A stretch of 64,000 nt of DNA from Clarkia xantiana subsp. parviflora (GCA_036873135.1 JAPTYO010000012.1:8068090-8132089); one strand, 5' to 3'; numbered from the stretch's first letter, positions 52,171-64,000 are shown. Notes: generated by a model from the letters alone, not told the origin. Translations and numbers: made by a program.

Positions 52171-53834
52171 ATTTCAACTAACACCCCAACGAAGGTCATG
52201 ATACTAAGCTAGCAATAGGAAAGGAAGTAATGCGACCGAAAAGGAAGAGAAAAAGGAACTCACTCATCCTTCGGAGAATACGACGTCTCTGAAGAGTCTG
52301 CGTACGCGGACACCACCAGGAGTATAGTACCTACCACGACACGACAAATATCAAGACAAGGAAAATTTCCGAAGAACCGGGAACACTCCGACACCCTGCA
52401 AAGATAGTCAATGTGAACCAAAGACACCACAACAACCAAGTCAAATAATTTTATCCGAGCCTAAGGTCGGGTCTTGGAAAAAATTACCGTTATACCCTCC
52501 AACAAGGATTAATACACCAACGGCGGTACGACATCAAATTCAAGACCGGGATAGCCCAATCGGACAGAAAACCACATCTGGACGACCGGCAAACATTTTT
52601 CCCCAAAATCCACAACTACCAACGGCTATCTACGGCAATCCCACATTCACTTAAATTTCAAGCATCGGCAATCAAGCATCGGCAATCGAATATCAACAAT
52701 TTAAAAATCGACGTTTTACGCGGTAACGGAAAGGAAAGGAGCGGACCTTCGGAAAACCCGACCCGATATGATAAACGGGTCCGGAATTCGAATTTCGAAG
52801 TCGGTCGGAATCAGCCCCTCGCCGGAGCCCCAATCCCGTCATCGCCGGAGTCGTTCCCGGCTGTCTCTCCGTCGCCGGAATCCGTCCCAGACCTCGCCGG
52901 AGCTGCCTGGTCCCTCTGTCGACGATCCCGGTCGGACCTGACGCTGCCACCACCGGAGACGAGCTCGCCGTCGAAAGCTCCGGACGCCGCCGCTCACCTG
53001 GTCGTCGTTCCCCACCGGCCAAGAATCTGTCGCGTCGCCGTCCGTCAGTCGCCGGGAATCGAGCCGCCGTCTGGAGATGCTGGTCCACCGGTGGCCTTCG
53101 TCTGCACTGGTGACCACTTCTCGCCGGAGTTGCTGGTCGGATTTCTGCCTCTTGGTGGAAATTCCGGCCGGCCCTAACCTTAGGGGTGCTCTCCAACCTT
53201 TCTTGCTCTCCAAGGGTGAGTGAAGGGGGAAGATGGTGGCTATGGTGACTCTTGGAGGTATTTTTCTAACTCTCCTTTTTTATGTTAAAAGGATGATAGG
53301 GTTTTTTAGAGGGTTTTAATCACCACCATCCATCTAGCCTTAAATAAAATCTAAGGGCCAAGGAAAAACCATCATTTTTGTCCCTCTCCACTATAGCTAA
53401 GTATATCTCCATACTTAGAAAAATTATCAAAATAGTTTTATTTTTGAGCATTCCATACTTAGGAAAATTTTTGGCCAAAATTAAAATTTTTCCTCACTTA
53501 GATGAAATCCCGGCACGAATTTGAAGCATAAGTCATTTAGTTGCATTCGTATCACACCCCTGTGCAAGTGTGTATTTTTTGAGTATGCATCTATAGCAAG
53601 GATAAGTTTATTACTTCTATCTCAGACGGACGCGTGCCTAGGCACACGTCCGCGCTACTCTGACGTTTACAATTCCTCTATCTCATAAGGCAGGGGGCAG
53701 AGTCAGAGGCACGCATCTATGGGTAAGCGAACATTCAGACAAGAAGGTAAAATCCCGGTTTCAAATTGCGCGTGTCATACCATCCTGAAATAGAGTCAAT
53801 CAAGGGTTAAGCCATTGGTTGACTCGGGGGCATG
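52171..53834 (-). other. Presumed promoter and leader region of the C antisense gene; polypurine tract
   Basis: Contains a GC-rich, CpG-dense block (about 52740-53220) between AT-rich flanks. On the minus strand a TATA-like TTTTATTTAAGG at about 53340 lies upstream of it, so this may be the antisense promoter and leader. Arginine/proline-rich frames inside the block are not counted as genes. The right end (about 53825-53834, CTCGGGGGCATG) is the polypurine tract. Confidence 0.45.
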
Positions 53835-54666
53835 TGATGGATATACGCCCAATTTGAACCCGTTGACTTCCAAACTGTTGTATTTTTATCGTCCCATTAA
53901 CGGTTGTAAATCGAAACTTCAACCCGAACACTTCGCGAACACATCAACGGCTCGGACGAGGCCGGAGCGCTCGTCCGGCCGGGGCAAAACTCACCTAGGT
54001 GAGGTTAGGTGGCCACACCCGATCTCTCCTAGGAGAGATCGGGTCGGCCAACCCGATCTCTCCTAGGAAGGATGGGGTCGGCCAACCCGATCTCTCCTAG
54101 GAAGGATGGGGTTGGCCAACCCCATCCTCCCTAGGAGGGGTTGGGTACCCTCACCCAACCCCTACCCTTGGGGGTCGGATTTCTCCCCCCCCCAAGGGCC
54201 CCTGCGCCACTTTCGGACACCCACACTCGGTTCACGCCGTCTACCTTCTCCGAATCCTAAGGTCTTAATTATGCGCTTAAAGGTTAATTAATTGTGTTTA
54301 AAGGCTAACGATGTCATTAAGCCACCTTAATGACACCGTTGCCTATAAATACCCCGCCTTCACAACTCATTTGATCATCTTGGCCATTTGGACAATTTAG
54401 CTCTGACATCTCTCTAGCTTTATCTCTCTAGAAGAATACTGACTTAGGCATCGGAGAGGGTTCACCAGGCACCACCCCCCCCCCCCCCTCCGTGTCTGGT
54501 ATTGCCCCTTCTGCAGGGTAGAAGGAGAGAAAGAGCAAAGGAAGGAAGGAAGGAAAGAAGAAGATAGGCTAAGGCAGGGCAACTCAGGAACACCGGATTG
54601 CACACATCCCCGTAAGGAGTGAGATCAAAGCCGACCCCCCGTTGACCTAGATCTCATAACTTAACA
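53835..54666 (+). repeat. 3' LTR of element C
   Basis: 832 bases, matching the 5' LTR apart from hairpin copy number, C-run lengths and very few substitutions (for example CCAAACTGTTG versus CCAAACCGTTG). Followed by the right ATAAT duplication at 54667-54671. Confidence 0.93.
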
Positions 54667-54671
54667 ATAAT

Positions 54672-55418
54672 GAATATTCTCTCTCCTAATTTTTACTAAT
54701 AGTGTCTACACCATGTGCTAAGGACTAAACTTTCATATATTTTCATATAAGTCCTTAGCAACCTTTACAAGAATCTTTGCATCTCTCCTATGTTCATATT
54801 GCATATATACTACACAATGCTTCATGACACACTACACGTAATTATTAATACACATTACGTACATAGAATTTATCATACACATTACGATCGTTACATGATT
54901 ATTTTTATAATCTAAGTATGAATTGAATGTTTGCATCATTTTCCATGATTGCATCATACTACGTGTTTGTATCATTTTCATGTTTACATCATGCTTCATG
55001 ATTACATACATGTTCTCCAATTCCATATTATTCTAAGTGTTTTGCTTGTTGCATGATTACGTCATTCGTCTACTACACTGTCATCATTTACATATGGACA
55101 ACGTGTTACGTGTTTACATCGTGTACCATGATATTATTACGTTGCATGTTTCTTTATTATTTGAAGTATTTCATTCATTATATGATATTGCGAATATAGT
55201 TGCATGTCGTTGTACGCATATTGTCCGTTACGCTAACTTTGTAAACAGATTACGTACGTACGGCGGAAAATTAAAAGTTGGTCAAATTTATGATCTCAAC
55301 ATTCGAATTGACAAACAGGCCACCCCTGAGGTCAGTACCGAACCTAAATTGGACAAATATCTTATCTTTGAAAAGAGTCAAGCACGGGTTTTGAACCACT
55401 ACTTAACTCGGGGGCAAG
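54672..55418 (+). mobile_element. D: 3' internal remnant of a B-like element
   Basis: AT-rich with repeated GTTGCATGATTACGT-like words. The last 70 bases (AAATTGGACAAATATC, AAGAGTCAAGC, ACTCGGGGGCAAG) match the polypurine-tract region of element B. No coding sequence is left. Confidence 0.65.
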
Positions 55419-55999
55419 TGTTAGATATCTGTCCAATTCGGGTTCGTATTTACATTTCGGGCCTCGTAAAATATCCCAAAACACGTAAAAAAACCCTTTC
55501 GCGGACACCCAAGTGTAAAACGGTCAGGGATACGCGCAATTCCCGGGCCAAAGGACTTCCGGATTGCTTTTAGCAATCCGGGTAGGTCCGGATTACCGTT
55601 TTTCTCCGCGCTCATCCCGATTGTTTTTGCCGATTGCGAGAAGTCGGTGCACGCATAGTCCACTTTGATGACGGTATACGTATTCCTACATACCGACATC
55701 ATGCCATTCAAAACTGAGCATGATCCTTAGGTTCCCTATAAATAGGGGCCTAGGTCTCTCATTCTAGACAACCCCCTCATTTTTGGACTTTGAATGCTAT
55801 GACTTCTCTCAAAGGCTTTCTCTCTCTCTAGAAGTTCTAACTTGAGCGTCGGAGTGGGCCCAACCAGCATTCCCCCATCCCACGCTGGTTACTGCCCCTC
55901 GTGCAGGACCTGAAGGTCAAGAGTTCGAGGTCGAGGATTGGAAGATTAGCTCGGTGATTGTGTTTTAAGGATTGCGGCGTTCCCATCCTTATACACACA
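55419..55999 (+). repeat. D: LTR related to that of element B
   Basis: Starts TGTTAGATATCTGTCC and shares CCAATTCGGGTTCGT and TTTCGGGCCTCGTAAA with the B LTR. A hairpin GGATTGCTTTTAGCAATCC lies at about 55560-55579, a TATAAATA box at about 55737, and a leader motif with paired segments at 55842-55890. The right end is set at ACACACA by analogy and is uncertain. Confidence 0.7.
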
Positions 56000-57291
56000 T
56001 CTCGAGCCCGTTCGAGAAAAGAGAAGCCTGAAACTGCTCAGGTGGAAGCAAACATAACAGAATACTTGTCCACTGATAACATGGTTGCGGACCCATTAAC
56101 TAAACCACTACGCAGGGAGATATTCGAAAAGCACGTAAAACTGCTAGGATTGCGTAGGGTTTAAAAGTGGCATGTATCTGTGATAACATTTTGATAATTT
56201 AAAGTTAAGTTTTTAATAAACGAGAGAATTGCAATCAATTTTATGATCTATCGACGTTATAATGTTTGAATACATCAGATTTACAGTCTATAAACTGAGT
56301 CGTAGGAGAACGCAATCCTCTGCCAAATTATGTCGAATGTGGGCCTTACCTAGTCACACAGGTACGGTCGTATTGCGGTGGAGGGAGGCCTCTACCAAGC
56401 AAGACTGGCTAAGAATCATGGGGATAAACCTGATTACGCAAGACGATTATCTAGTCTCGAAGTATCTCGACATGATCCTCGTATTTGCAAATCCCCGTGA
56501 TGAACTCAGTTCGTCATTAAACCACATTCTGGGCCAGATGAGAATCTGCGATAGCATGATTGACATATCCCATTCCTGTCAACTTAAAAGTTCAGGTATG
56601 CTATCGACGCGTGCTTCATACTGCGCGTGCCATGTTCGACCACGGGGTCACAGCTCGGTTGTGCTAGATAAGAATCCTCGTGATTCTAACGGGCACAAAC
56701 TTTTTCACCTCGAGCGTGTGATTGATCCCGGGAGCCTTATGAAGAGGCACCTGAAGTATCCTCACGGACTCAGAACTCATATCTAAGGCCAGGCTCAATG
56801 TTCGCTTCCCGGCGTACGAGCGTAGTGCTGAACAAAAAGGCCCAGTGACCACGTATTTGGAAATCGGTTGGGTTTGACTAAGGATATGAGCGATGGGGAT
56901 GGTCAAGTTGACCTGTAATTCACTGACTCTTGTATTCACGAGGTGGCCTCCAACCGGATATTAGTTGAAGGTTGTGAATACTTGTACGGATGCCTTGGAG
57001 AAGTGTTCTTATGTCGAAACTAGGCAAATGGAGAATTATCAGTTGACCTAGGATACAGCGCGACACTATATTGTTTATGACAGGTTGATTGTAGAAAGGG
57101 AATCAACGTTCCGCGGGCGCTACAACACTCCTAAAAGATGAGTAGCACGATGCCCGTCGTGTTCGTCGGTCATACGGCAAACCTCGTATGAACTATTCAG
57201 AAGCAAGGGCGAGATCGAAGGAGTGAAATGTTGATGCAGATTTGGACGACAATACATTAACAGGCACCCTCCCATTCCGGCGAGTGGGAGC
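56000..57291 (+). mobile_element. Ty1/copia 3' fragment (pol tail and downstream region)
   Basis: A frame ending at 56164 encodes the C-terminal RNase H tail typical of copia (EYLSTDNMVADPLTKPLRRE, FEKHVKLLGLR). Everything upstream was lost at the junction with D. About 1.1 kb without recognisable genes follows to the LTR, ending in the polypurine-like CGAGTGGGAGC. Confidence 0.75.
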
Positions 57292-57884
57292 TGTAAGCAT
57301 ATGGTGATGGACGCTGTAAATGGAAGCCCATTATATTTATATGTTACCTAAGACAATTGGGTAAATGTCATATTAGGACATTGGGCCAGACCCAAATCCA
57401 AATTGACATGCGAGACCCAAAATTGGGTCTCCTATGCATAGTGGCCGGCCGAAATAGTATGGTGGGTAAAGTGGACTTTTGTCCACTTTACTCCTCATAT
57501 ATAAAGAGGGTGTTAGGGGTTTTATTAGGTTAATCCTTAATTCCTCCTTAGAGTATTTTAGAGAGAAAACCCTCCCCATAACACCCTAAGTTCGGCTGAA
57601 CCTCACCACCAAAGGGTGTGCCAATTTGCCTTCGAGCAAACACTTCGGAGATCCGTCCCTGTCAAGAATCGATATGAGGCTTTGTTGTGGAGAATATACC
57701 GCGTAGAGCTTCCTTAACAAGAATCTCTACGGGTGCCGACCGGAGGACCGTGAACTCCTTACTGCAGGATCTTGGGACTACGGATTACGTCTTAGGTATG
57801 TTCGAATCTTCCGCTGCGTAATATCGATTACTAACATGTATCATGTTTATAGTATCCGTAGTGATTACTCCTCGTAATCTAACA
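57292..57884 (+). repeat. 3' LTR of the copia fragment
   Basis: TGTAAGCATATGG to GTAATCTAACA, 593 bases. It has a TATA box TATATAAA at 57498-57505, GTGTTAGGGG leader sequence and a purine-rich tract before it. With only one copy the ends are inferred. Confidence 0.6.
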
Positions 57885-58220
57885 GAGAAGGCATAAAAGA
57901 ATGAAAGTTTGAAACGCTCCAAAGAAGTAACTACAGGTATAAGTTACAACATTTGAGATTACAAAGTAGCGTTTGAAATTAGAACGTAGCGTTTAGGGGT
58001 GAAAAGTTCCTTTCATACTATTATTATTTTATTTCAAGTGGATAATATTAACAAAAATATGATAATAATTACAACATAACATATAGTTATCCAAATATTA
58101 ACTCCGGGAGACAATGCGATTTGACGCGAATAATCTTCCAACTAGGTAATATGGTATAACATCACATTCTTCGATATTTGGAGATCTTAGTTTAAATTCT
58201 GCCAGTTATGAAATAGAAAA

Positions 58221-58264
<44 letters not shown>

Positions 58265-59058
58265 CCAACACTTTATATCTTAAGAGACATCTAACTTAAT
58301 GTAAATAATGATTATTCTAGATATAAAATAATCAATAAGAGTACTGGGCCTTTAGAATTTAGATGATGCTCTTCATAATAAAATGATTCAACTCACAGGC
58401 GCGTGCCTCCCAAGACCACTATTGAATCATCAGTTTATCTTTGGGCGATTAAAATTTAGCTATATACGGATAAGATCAGCAGCAGGACAAGAACAACGAG
58501 ACAAAAATGGAAATATAGAAAGAAACAGAGAAATCTTTTAGTTTTTCCAGAAACAATAGAAAACGGCGGTCGCGTATGTTTGTACAGACAACTACGGATG
58601 CATCTCCCATTACTCTGTCAACAGAACAGACACACGATACTGTATGTGTACACACACATACATACGTATTCCTAGGTTTCGTATTTTATTACCAACTGGT
58701 CCAGCTAAATTCCAGATATTTAGGGCTCTTTCCCGAAAAAATCCAACAACTTGATTAAAAAAAGTGCCTTTATTGAATTCCAATTTATATATTATTATTA
58801 TTCATCTGCAGCTCCCAGTCAGCGCCCCTCGAAGTCCTCAGATTTCTGTATACAGCAGCTGAGAAGATGATGAATCTTTCCATTCTATTAGAGGCTGAGG
58901 TTTCTCTTTGTCTTAGAATCCACACCGTCAGATTCAAGTTCAGGTTTTGAGCACTTGTGCTCCAATTTTGCTATTTTATCTTCTTCTTGAGGAGGAGGGG
59001 GTTTGGTTAGGGGCGGGCTGCTGCGAATTGCGATCGAGTCCGTTAATTTTGTGGTGGG
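57885..59058. other. Intergenic spacer and F-box gene promoter
   Basis: AT-rich, with a TA dinucleotide microsatellite at about 58221-58262. A degenerate B-box-like TTTAAATTC lies near 58190. Closer to the gene the composition rises in GC and TC-rich leader sequence appears (58890-59040). No additional gene is seen. Confidence 0.5.
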
Positions 59059-60064
59059 ATGGGTTCTAATTTCTCGTCCGCGGCGTCGGATTTCGATGGG
59101 GGGCTCGGGGACATCCCGGAGAGTTGCGTGGCGTTGGTTCTGGCGTACCTGGATCCGCCGGAGATATGCAACCTAGCGCGGCTAAATCGCGCCTTCCGCG
59201 GCGCCTCCTTGGCCGATTTCATATGGGAGTCGAAGCTGCCGCCCAATTACAGAGTCATTATCGAAAAAGTGTTGGACAATCCGAAGCTCTTGAATTTGGC
59301 GCGGAGAGACATCTTTGCTCGCCTCTGCCGACCGAATTCCTTCGATGGCTCCAAGGTCCCATCATCTCTCACTTTCTCTCAACCCGATTCATAAAAACTG
59401 TCTCTTTAGTGTCTGAAATTGTTGGAGTTTGTCTGATTTCTTTTTGTAGAAGCTTTGGTTGGACAAGAAGACAGGTGGAGTTTGTTTATCCATCTCCTCA
59501 AGGGGTTTGGCCATCACAGGGATTGACGATCGCAGATACTGGAATTACATCTCGACCGAAGAATCAAGGTAAAAGTTGCAATCTCTTTACTGCTTAGTAA
59601 TTGAAATTACTGATATTTGAGCAATGATTTCATGTAGATTCCACACGGTTGCCTATCTTCAACAGATATGGTGGTTTGAGGTGGACGGAGAATTGGAGTT
59701 CCCGTTCCCGGAAGGCAACTATAGCCTCTTTTTCCGGCTCCAATTGGGCAAACCCACCAAGAGACTTGGCCGGCGAACCATCAACCCTGATCACATCCAT
59801 GGTTGGGACATCAAACCCGTTCGGTTTCAACTAACAACCTTGGAAGGCCAACATGTTGTGTCTCAATGTTATCTAGACAACAACCCTGGAATGTGGGCAC
59901 TCTACCATGCTGGAGACTTCGTGGTCTCAAAAGCCGATGTGTTTACGAAGATAAAATTCTCAATGACCCAGATTGATTGCACACACACAAAAGGCGGATT
60001 GTGTCTGGATTCTGTGTTGATACTCCCGAGTAGTGTAGGGAAATTCATTGATTCATCAATGTAA
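59059..60064 (+). CDS. F-box protein with PP2 lectin-like domain (PP2-A13-like)
   Basis: Three exons, 59059-59355, 59450-59568 and 59638-60064, join in frame to 281 codons with stop (280 residues), the usual length for the family. The F-box spans about residues 15-60 ([43 protein letters not shown]). The rest is a Nictaba/phloem-protein-2 domain ([49 protein letters not shown] end). F-box PP2-A proteins join SKP1-cullin ubiquitin ligases, with the PP2 domain thought to bind glycans or client proteins. The start fits the conserved [16 protein letters not shown] N terminus, and the intron borders are GT-AG. Confidence 0.93.
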
Positions 60065-60224
60065 GGTTCGAAATTGTTCTTCCTTGTTGTATTTGTGAGA
60101 TGTAGATAGTGTGGATTAGATTGTTGTGGTAGGGAGGGGTTGAGGGAGACTTGCATATATATATGTTTTTGAGGCACAAAGCCAAGGATTCTCACAACAA
60201 TAGGTTAGTTAAAATGGAGGGTTA

Positions 60225-61290
60225 AAATACTTTTGGTATGACATGTTTGACCGAAGGTGACTTTTGGTATAAAATGTATTTTTTGTGTACTTTTGGTACT
60301 ATAGATTTTTGGTTCATTTGTTAGTTAACTTTAATTTTGGCTGTTAAATGGAACGTGCAAGTCACATGACTCATTCTAAACTTTTGATTTTGTTCAATTT
60401 AGTCTCTCAAATACATTCCTAACTTTATTTTGTGTAATTTGGTCCTAAAATTTCAAAATCGAATCATTGACATGTTAGATCTAATCGGGGTTGTGTGTTT
60501 GCGGTTGCGTGTTTGCGACACTTAATCAAAATTGAACAAAATAATAGGTGGAGATGTATTTGAGGGTCTAAATTTAACAAAATAAAAAAGTTAGGTTGGG
60601 TCACCTGACTTGCACGTGTCATTTAACGTCAACTAACGGATAGATCAAAAGTCTACAAAGTACAAACATAGGGTTAATAACTAAAAAACTGTTCAAGGTT
60701 TACCCTACGTTAAAATTAGGTGTCTGAAGTTTGAAATGTTAAAATGGACTGTCCCATGTTTCATTTTTGTTGAAATTTGGTGTCTTTATGCGTCTTTTCA
60801 TCTCCATTCAATCATTTTCATCAACCCACCAACCCAATCATAATCCATCACTCTTTACTTTTCACAAAATCGTCAAATTTCACCTAAAATTGAATATTAA
60901 AAAAAAAGTTTCTAGAAGAGTGGTGTGGAGCCATTTTCCAAGGACAATAGAGCGAGATTTACTTGCCCGGATGTGACCAACTTTTTAGGTGACGGTCTCG
61001 GCAAGATGACGAGAAGGGAATGTGTATGAGAGCTCGAATTTGACAAACGGTTTCGTCGGAATTGACTTCTTTAAAGTAATCACACCGAGACACCAAATTT
61101 CAACATAAATGAAACTTGGGACACTCCATTTTAACATTTCAAACTTCAGACACCTAATTTTAACATAGAGTAAACCTTGGACAGTTTTTTAGTTATTATA
61201 TACTAAAAGTATACCAGAAAAAAAAAGCATATTATACTAAAATCTCATTTTTTTTTCAAACATGTTGTACAAAAAATACATTTATCCCTA
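60225..61290. mobile_element. Outer foldback element
   Basis: An inverted repeat pairs about 60297-60420 (GTTAGTTAAC, GTGCAAGTCACATGACTC, TTGTTCAATTTAG) with about 60560-60665 in reverse (GTGCAAGTCAGGTGACCC on the other strand). Further flanking pairs (ACTTTTGGTATA, ACATGTTTGA) extend it to about 60225 and about 61290. The right arm is split by a second foldback element. Non-coding. Mutator-like foldback is the best guess. Confidence 0.5.
60677..61197. mobile_element. Inner foldback element with 109-bp inverted repeats
   Basis: Left arm 60677-60785 and right arm 61089-61197 are inverted copies with few mismatches (ATAACTAAAAAACTGT, AATTAGGTGTCTGAAG, GAAATTTGGTGTC). The 300-base middle is non-coding. 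It lies within the right arm of the outer element, so it is younger. Target duplication unclear (TTA/TA-like). Confidence 0.75.
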
Positions 61291-64000
61291 AAATGGATTA
61301 TATGGTTTCTTATCTCTTAAGTTAAAAGCTCAACTGATAGTACTTTATCCATGGTTTAATAATAATAATAATAATGTTTTTTTTCCATAAATAATAATCA
61401 TAATAATGTATTAAATATAGATGATATGTAAGAAATAGAAAATATCTTGGAAAATATCTCTCTTTACTATAAATATATGTGCTTTCCTTGAAAGAACTAC
61501 CAATACGAGGAGTTTGTCTATGATCATTTGAAAACATGAGTGCTTTTGGCATGGGACCCACATAATAAGAGAGATAAAGACATAAACCATGAGTTAATGA
61601 TGAAAAGTTTAAAAATAGACAAGGCTAAAATAAACTATACTGTATTTACTGTTTACTTAGTTCTCTTCCAAGTTCCAATCCGTTTTTTTTTTTCTTTTCA
61701 AAACCTTCTCGTTTTGTCTTTTATATTCATTTTTGGATTTTATATGCTATTATTATTATTATTATTATATATTATATTCTCTTTTTTTTTAGTATTTCAC
61801 TCAAACATAAGTTAATTAGTATTTTTTAACCAAATAAAATAGGAGGAGCTTGGTTCTGATTTTTTTAATTTCAAATTTCAACATTAAATCCAAAGAAAAA
61901 TATTGATAATTTTCTGATTAAATGTTGTCATTAGAGAAACTTTGTTGGCAAAAAAAAAAAAACTCAATTCGTTTAGAAAAAAATCAGTCATACTTACAAA
62001 AAGTACTCGATTTGGAAAAATACTAATCTAAACCATGAAATTATTATTAGTCAATGAAAAATCAAAAGATCTGCAAAAACTTAAGCATATTGAGAAAAGA
62101 TTAATCATAAAAATATTATACATGTCCGCTCTTCTCGCGTAAGCGTTGTCATCGTGACAATGTTAGATCAATTTCGAAGATGATACATGAATATAACTAA
62201 CTCGAGTTCGAGAATGATACAACTTCATCACAAGTATTACTTTACATTATCTTCATTTTTTCACCTTGAAATCAATACGATGACTTGAATTTGAAGAAAC
62301 TAACGATATTTCCTACCATGAAATAAATAATATTTTATTAAAAGCACTTATAGAATATAAATTAAATATTAGCATGTGAATACACATACCGAGGAACTTA
62401 AATTGTAGAATGGCTCGCCAAATAGATTGTTGATGTCAAACAAAAATTTGAAGCAGTTAGCACATTATACATAGTATATAACTTTTAATTCTCATTATAT
62501 ACTTAGATGAGATACTAAGAGATGGATTATATTTGGCCAAAATTAGATGAATTTATGAGGTAAAAAAAGACGAGTTCTTAAATATGAATAAATTATTATA
62601 CCTTATAATTGAGATAGTAATAATTTACCGGCAATGTATTTTGTAAATCATCCAATAGATCGATAGTAAGAATATGATTAACGTCTGTTACGTATTTACA
62701 AAAATTTCATATTTTAAAAAATTGATAAATAAATGTAAGAATAAAAGAAATTATAACTTAAATGACTGATATTACATATAATTTTATATGCACACTGAAA
62801 ATGGTAGAATGGTAATAATTCGACTGAACAAGTAAAATACATTTAAGACTTATCAGAAAATGTAAAGAGCATATTTTGAATGATATATTATATAATTAAT
62901 AATATAAAAAATGAAAAGAGAAAAAGATAGACGAGAAAATCAAGATAAAATAAAAAGAGATGACAGATCTGGCTTTAAATTGGAATGAGAAGAAATTATT
63001 ATTAATGCACAAAGTGATTCAAATCCAACGGATAAGAACTCGACTGAAATTACAGTCAAGTTTATTATAGCCATGCCCTTTACAAAAGCATGAATGCTTT
63101 GGAATGATGGTAGCAAGTCCCACGATACGAGTCCCCATTTTCTTTTTGTTTTGGGCTATGCTACAACCTGTGAATTTTTTTGTGAAATTTTCCTAGAAAG
63201 TGATATAGGGTGTCATCAAGAACCAATACATTTGTTCATTTACTTTCTCTTTCTTACTTTCAATTTAAATTTCACAAGAAATTTCACATTTTAAAGATTT
63301 GCTCTTTTGTGTTACTATCACATAGTGACAGCCAATTAATGTGACAAAATAGGAATTCTTTAAAATTGGTCTTCGAATCTCCAATGAGATGCATTTTTCT
63401 TATTTTCGCTTAGGTATACACACAATGTTATCATATATCAAAAGTTAATTATCATATATCCTTGCCCAAAAAAAGATTAATTATCTTAAATTAATTTTAT
63501 TGAACAATAGTTTTAATTTATGTAATATAACTAAAATATTTTCTAATGATAGTTATATTTTGAAAACTAAGAAATACATTAAAAATATATTTTTAAATAA
63601 CAAAATAAATATATATATGAAATACACATTACAAATTGTCATAAATGATTATGATATACACATAAAAAAAGTAAATTAAAAAAACATATTAGTAAATGTA
63701 CTATGAATTGATTCCCTCGATTACTCTGATTTACCATGTCGAACACCTCCATAATAGAAAATAAATAATAGAAAATAAATTGGATTGTTTGGTTGTCTAC
63801 GCGATTCTTGATATGAAAATCAATGTGATTGGATTGTTTGTTTCTATAAGCAATGAAAATCAATGTGATTGGATTGTTGTTAAGCAATGAAACTCAATGA
63901 GATTGGATTGTTGTTTCTATATGAAATGAAACTCAATGAGATTGGATTGTTGTTGATTTATCCTACAAATTTCATTTCAATTGTAATTGGGTTATTCACC
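61291..64000. other. AT-rich intergenic spacer
   Basis: No credible gene, RNA or transposon with clear ends. Short AT microsatellites occur at about 61360 and 61750. A tandem repeat closes the window. Confidence 0.5.
63784..63955. repeat. About 40-bp tandem repeat
   Basis: About four copies of a unit containing AAGCAATGAAAATCAATGTG and ATTGGATTGTTGTT, with the last copies reading AACTCAATGAGATTGG. Non-coding. It may be the edge of an element cut by the window end. Confidence 0.75.

Larger units (their letters stand above)
44317..54666 (+). mobile_element. Element C: intact non-autonomous Tat-like element with antisense gene
   Basis: LTRs 44317-45178 and 53835-54666, flanked by a perfect ATAAT duplication (44312-44316, 54667-54671). 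Internal order: primer site, intact gag-protease-second-gag frame, tandem arrays, antisense five-exon gene, GC-rich leader, polypurine tract. No reverse transcriptase, RNase H or integrase was seen in the 10.35 kb. The LTRs differ mainly in hairpin copy number and C-run length plus very few substitutions, so insertion is recent. It shares its whole design with element B. Confidence 0.93.

Noticed and set aside
52693..53213. Arg/Pro-rich ORFs on the minus strand of element C
   Set aside because: Explained by a GC-rich block in a non-coding leader. Two overlapping frames look alike in quality and neither has a recognisable domain.
61540..63887. Several 60-95-codon ORFs at the right end
   Set aside because: AT-rich, composition-driven frames without splice logic, conserved motifs or start context.

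Overview
This window is plant nuclear DNA, most probably from a eudicot. Three host genes with ordinary plant introns are present (a UBX-domain CDC48 adaptor, a pectin-type putative methyltransferase and an F-box/PP2 protein). Everything large between them is Ty3/gypsy LTR retrotransposon of the Tat/Ogre lineage, plus one Ty1/copia remnant. No rRNA, tRNA, CRISPR or bacterial-type feature was found. The eudicot call rests on the Ogre-type element and is an inference.

Layout. 1-693: AT-rich flank. 694-8030: a 5'-truncated Tat-lineage element on the minus strand (here T1), with its 3' LTR, decayed gag-pol and a small antisense gene. 8390-8915: a foldback element. 9540-12567 (+): UBX protein, converging on 13019-15408 (-): DUF248 methyltransferase. 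15409-17720: AT-rich spacer with a SINE-like sequence. 17721-57884: a 40-kb nest of retroelements. 59059-60064 (+): F-box/PP2 gene. 60225-61290: a foldback element nested inside another. 61291-64000: AT-rich spacer.

The nest can be unpicked by target-site duplications. Old fragments are A1 (LTR, 17721-18451), A2 (LTR plus mini-gag, 42816-44311), D (3' tail plus LTR, 54672-55999) and a copia tail (56000-57884). Element B (18548-42796, duplication TCGAC) sits in A1. A nearly intact Ogre-type element N (22598-35458, minus strand, duplication AGTAC) sits inside B. Element C (44317-54666, duplication ATAAT) sits between A2 and D. LTR comparison puts N and C as very young and B as older.

The most interesting content is the shared design of B and C. 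Each carries, in sense, a gag-protease-second-gag polyprotein with no reverse transcriptase, RNase H or integrase. Convergent with it on the opposite strand is a multi-exon gene with the same exon order, splice phases and domain order in both elements. It has an N-terminal part resembling the plant 'putative gypsy type transposon' family, a basic middle and a C-terminal coiled coil. Tandem arrays separate the convergent genes. The LTRs of B, C, D and, in simpler form, T1 carry a conserved leader motif followed by a co-varying stem or pseudoknot. B and C therefore look like non-autonomous Tat elements that depend on an autonomous relative (T1-like) for replication while keeping their own particle protein and an antisense accessory gene. 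That dependence is inferred, not shown.
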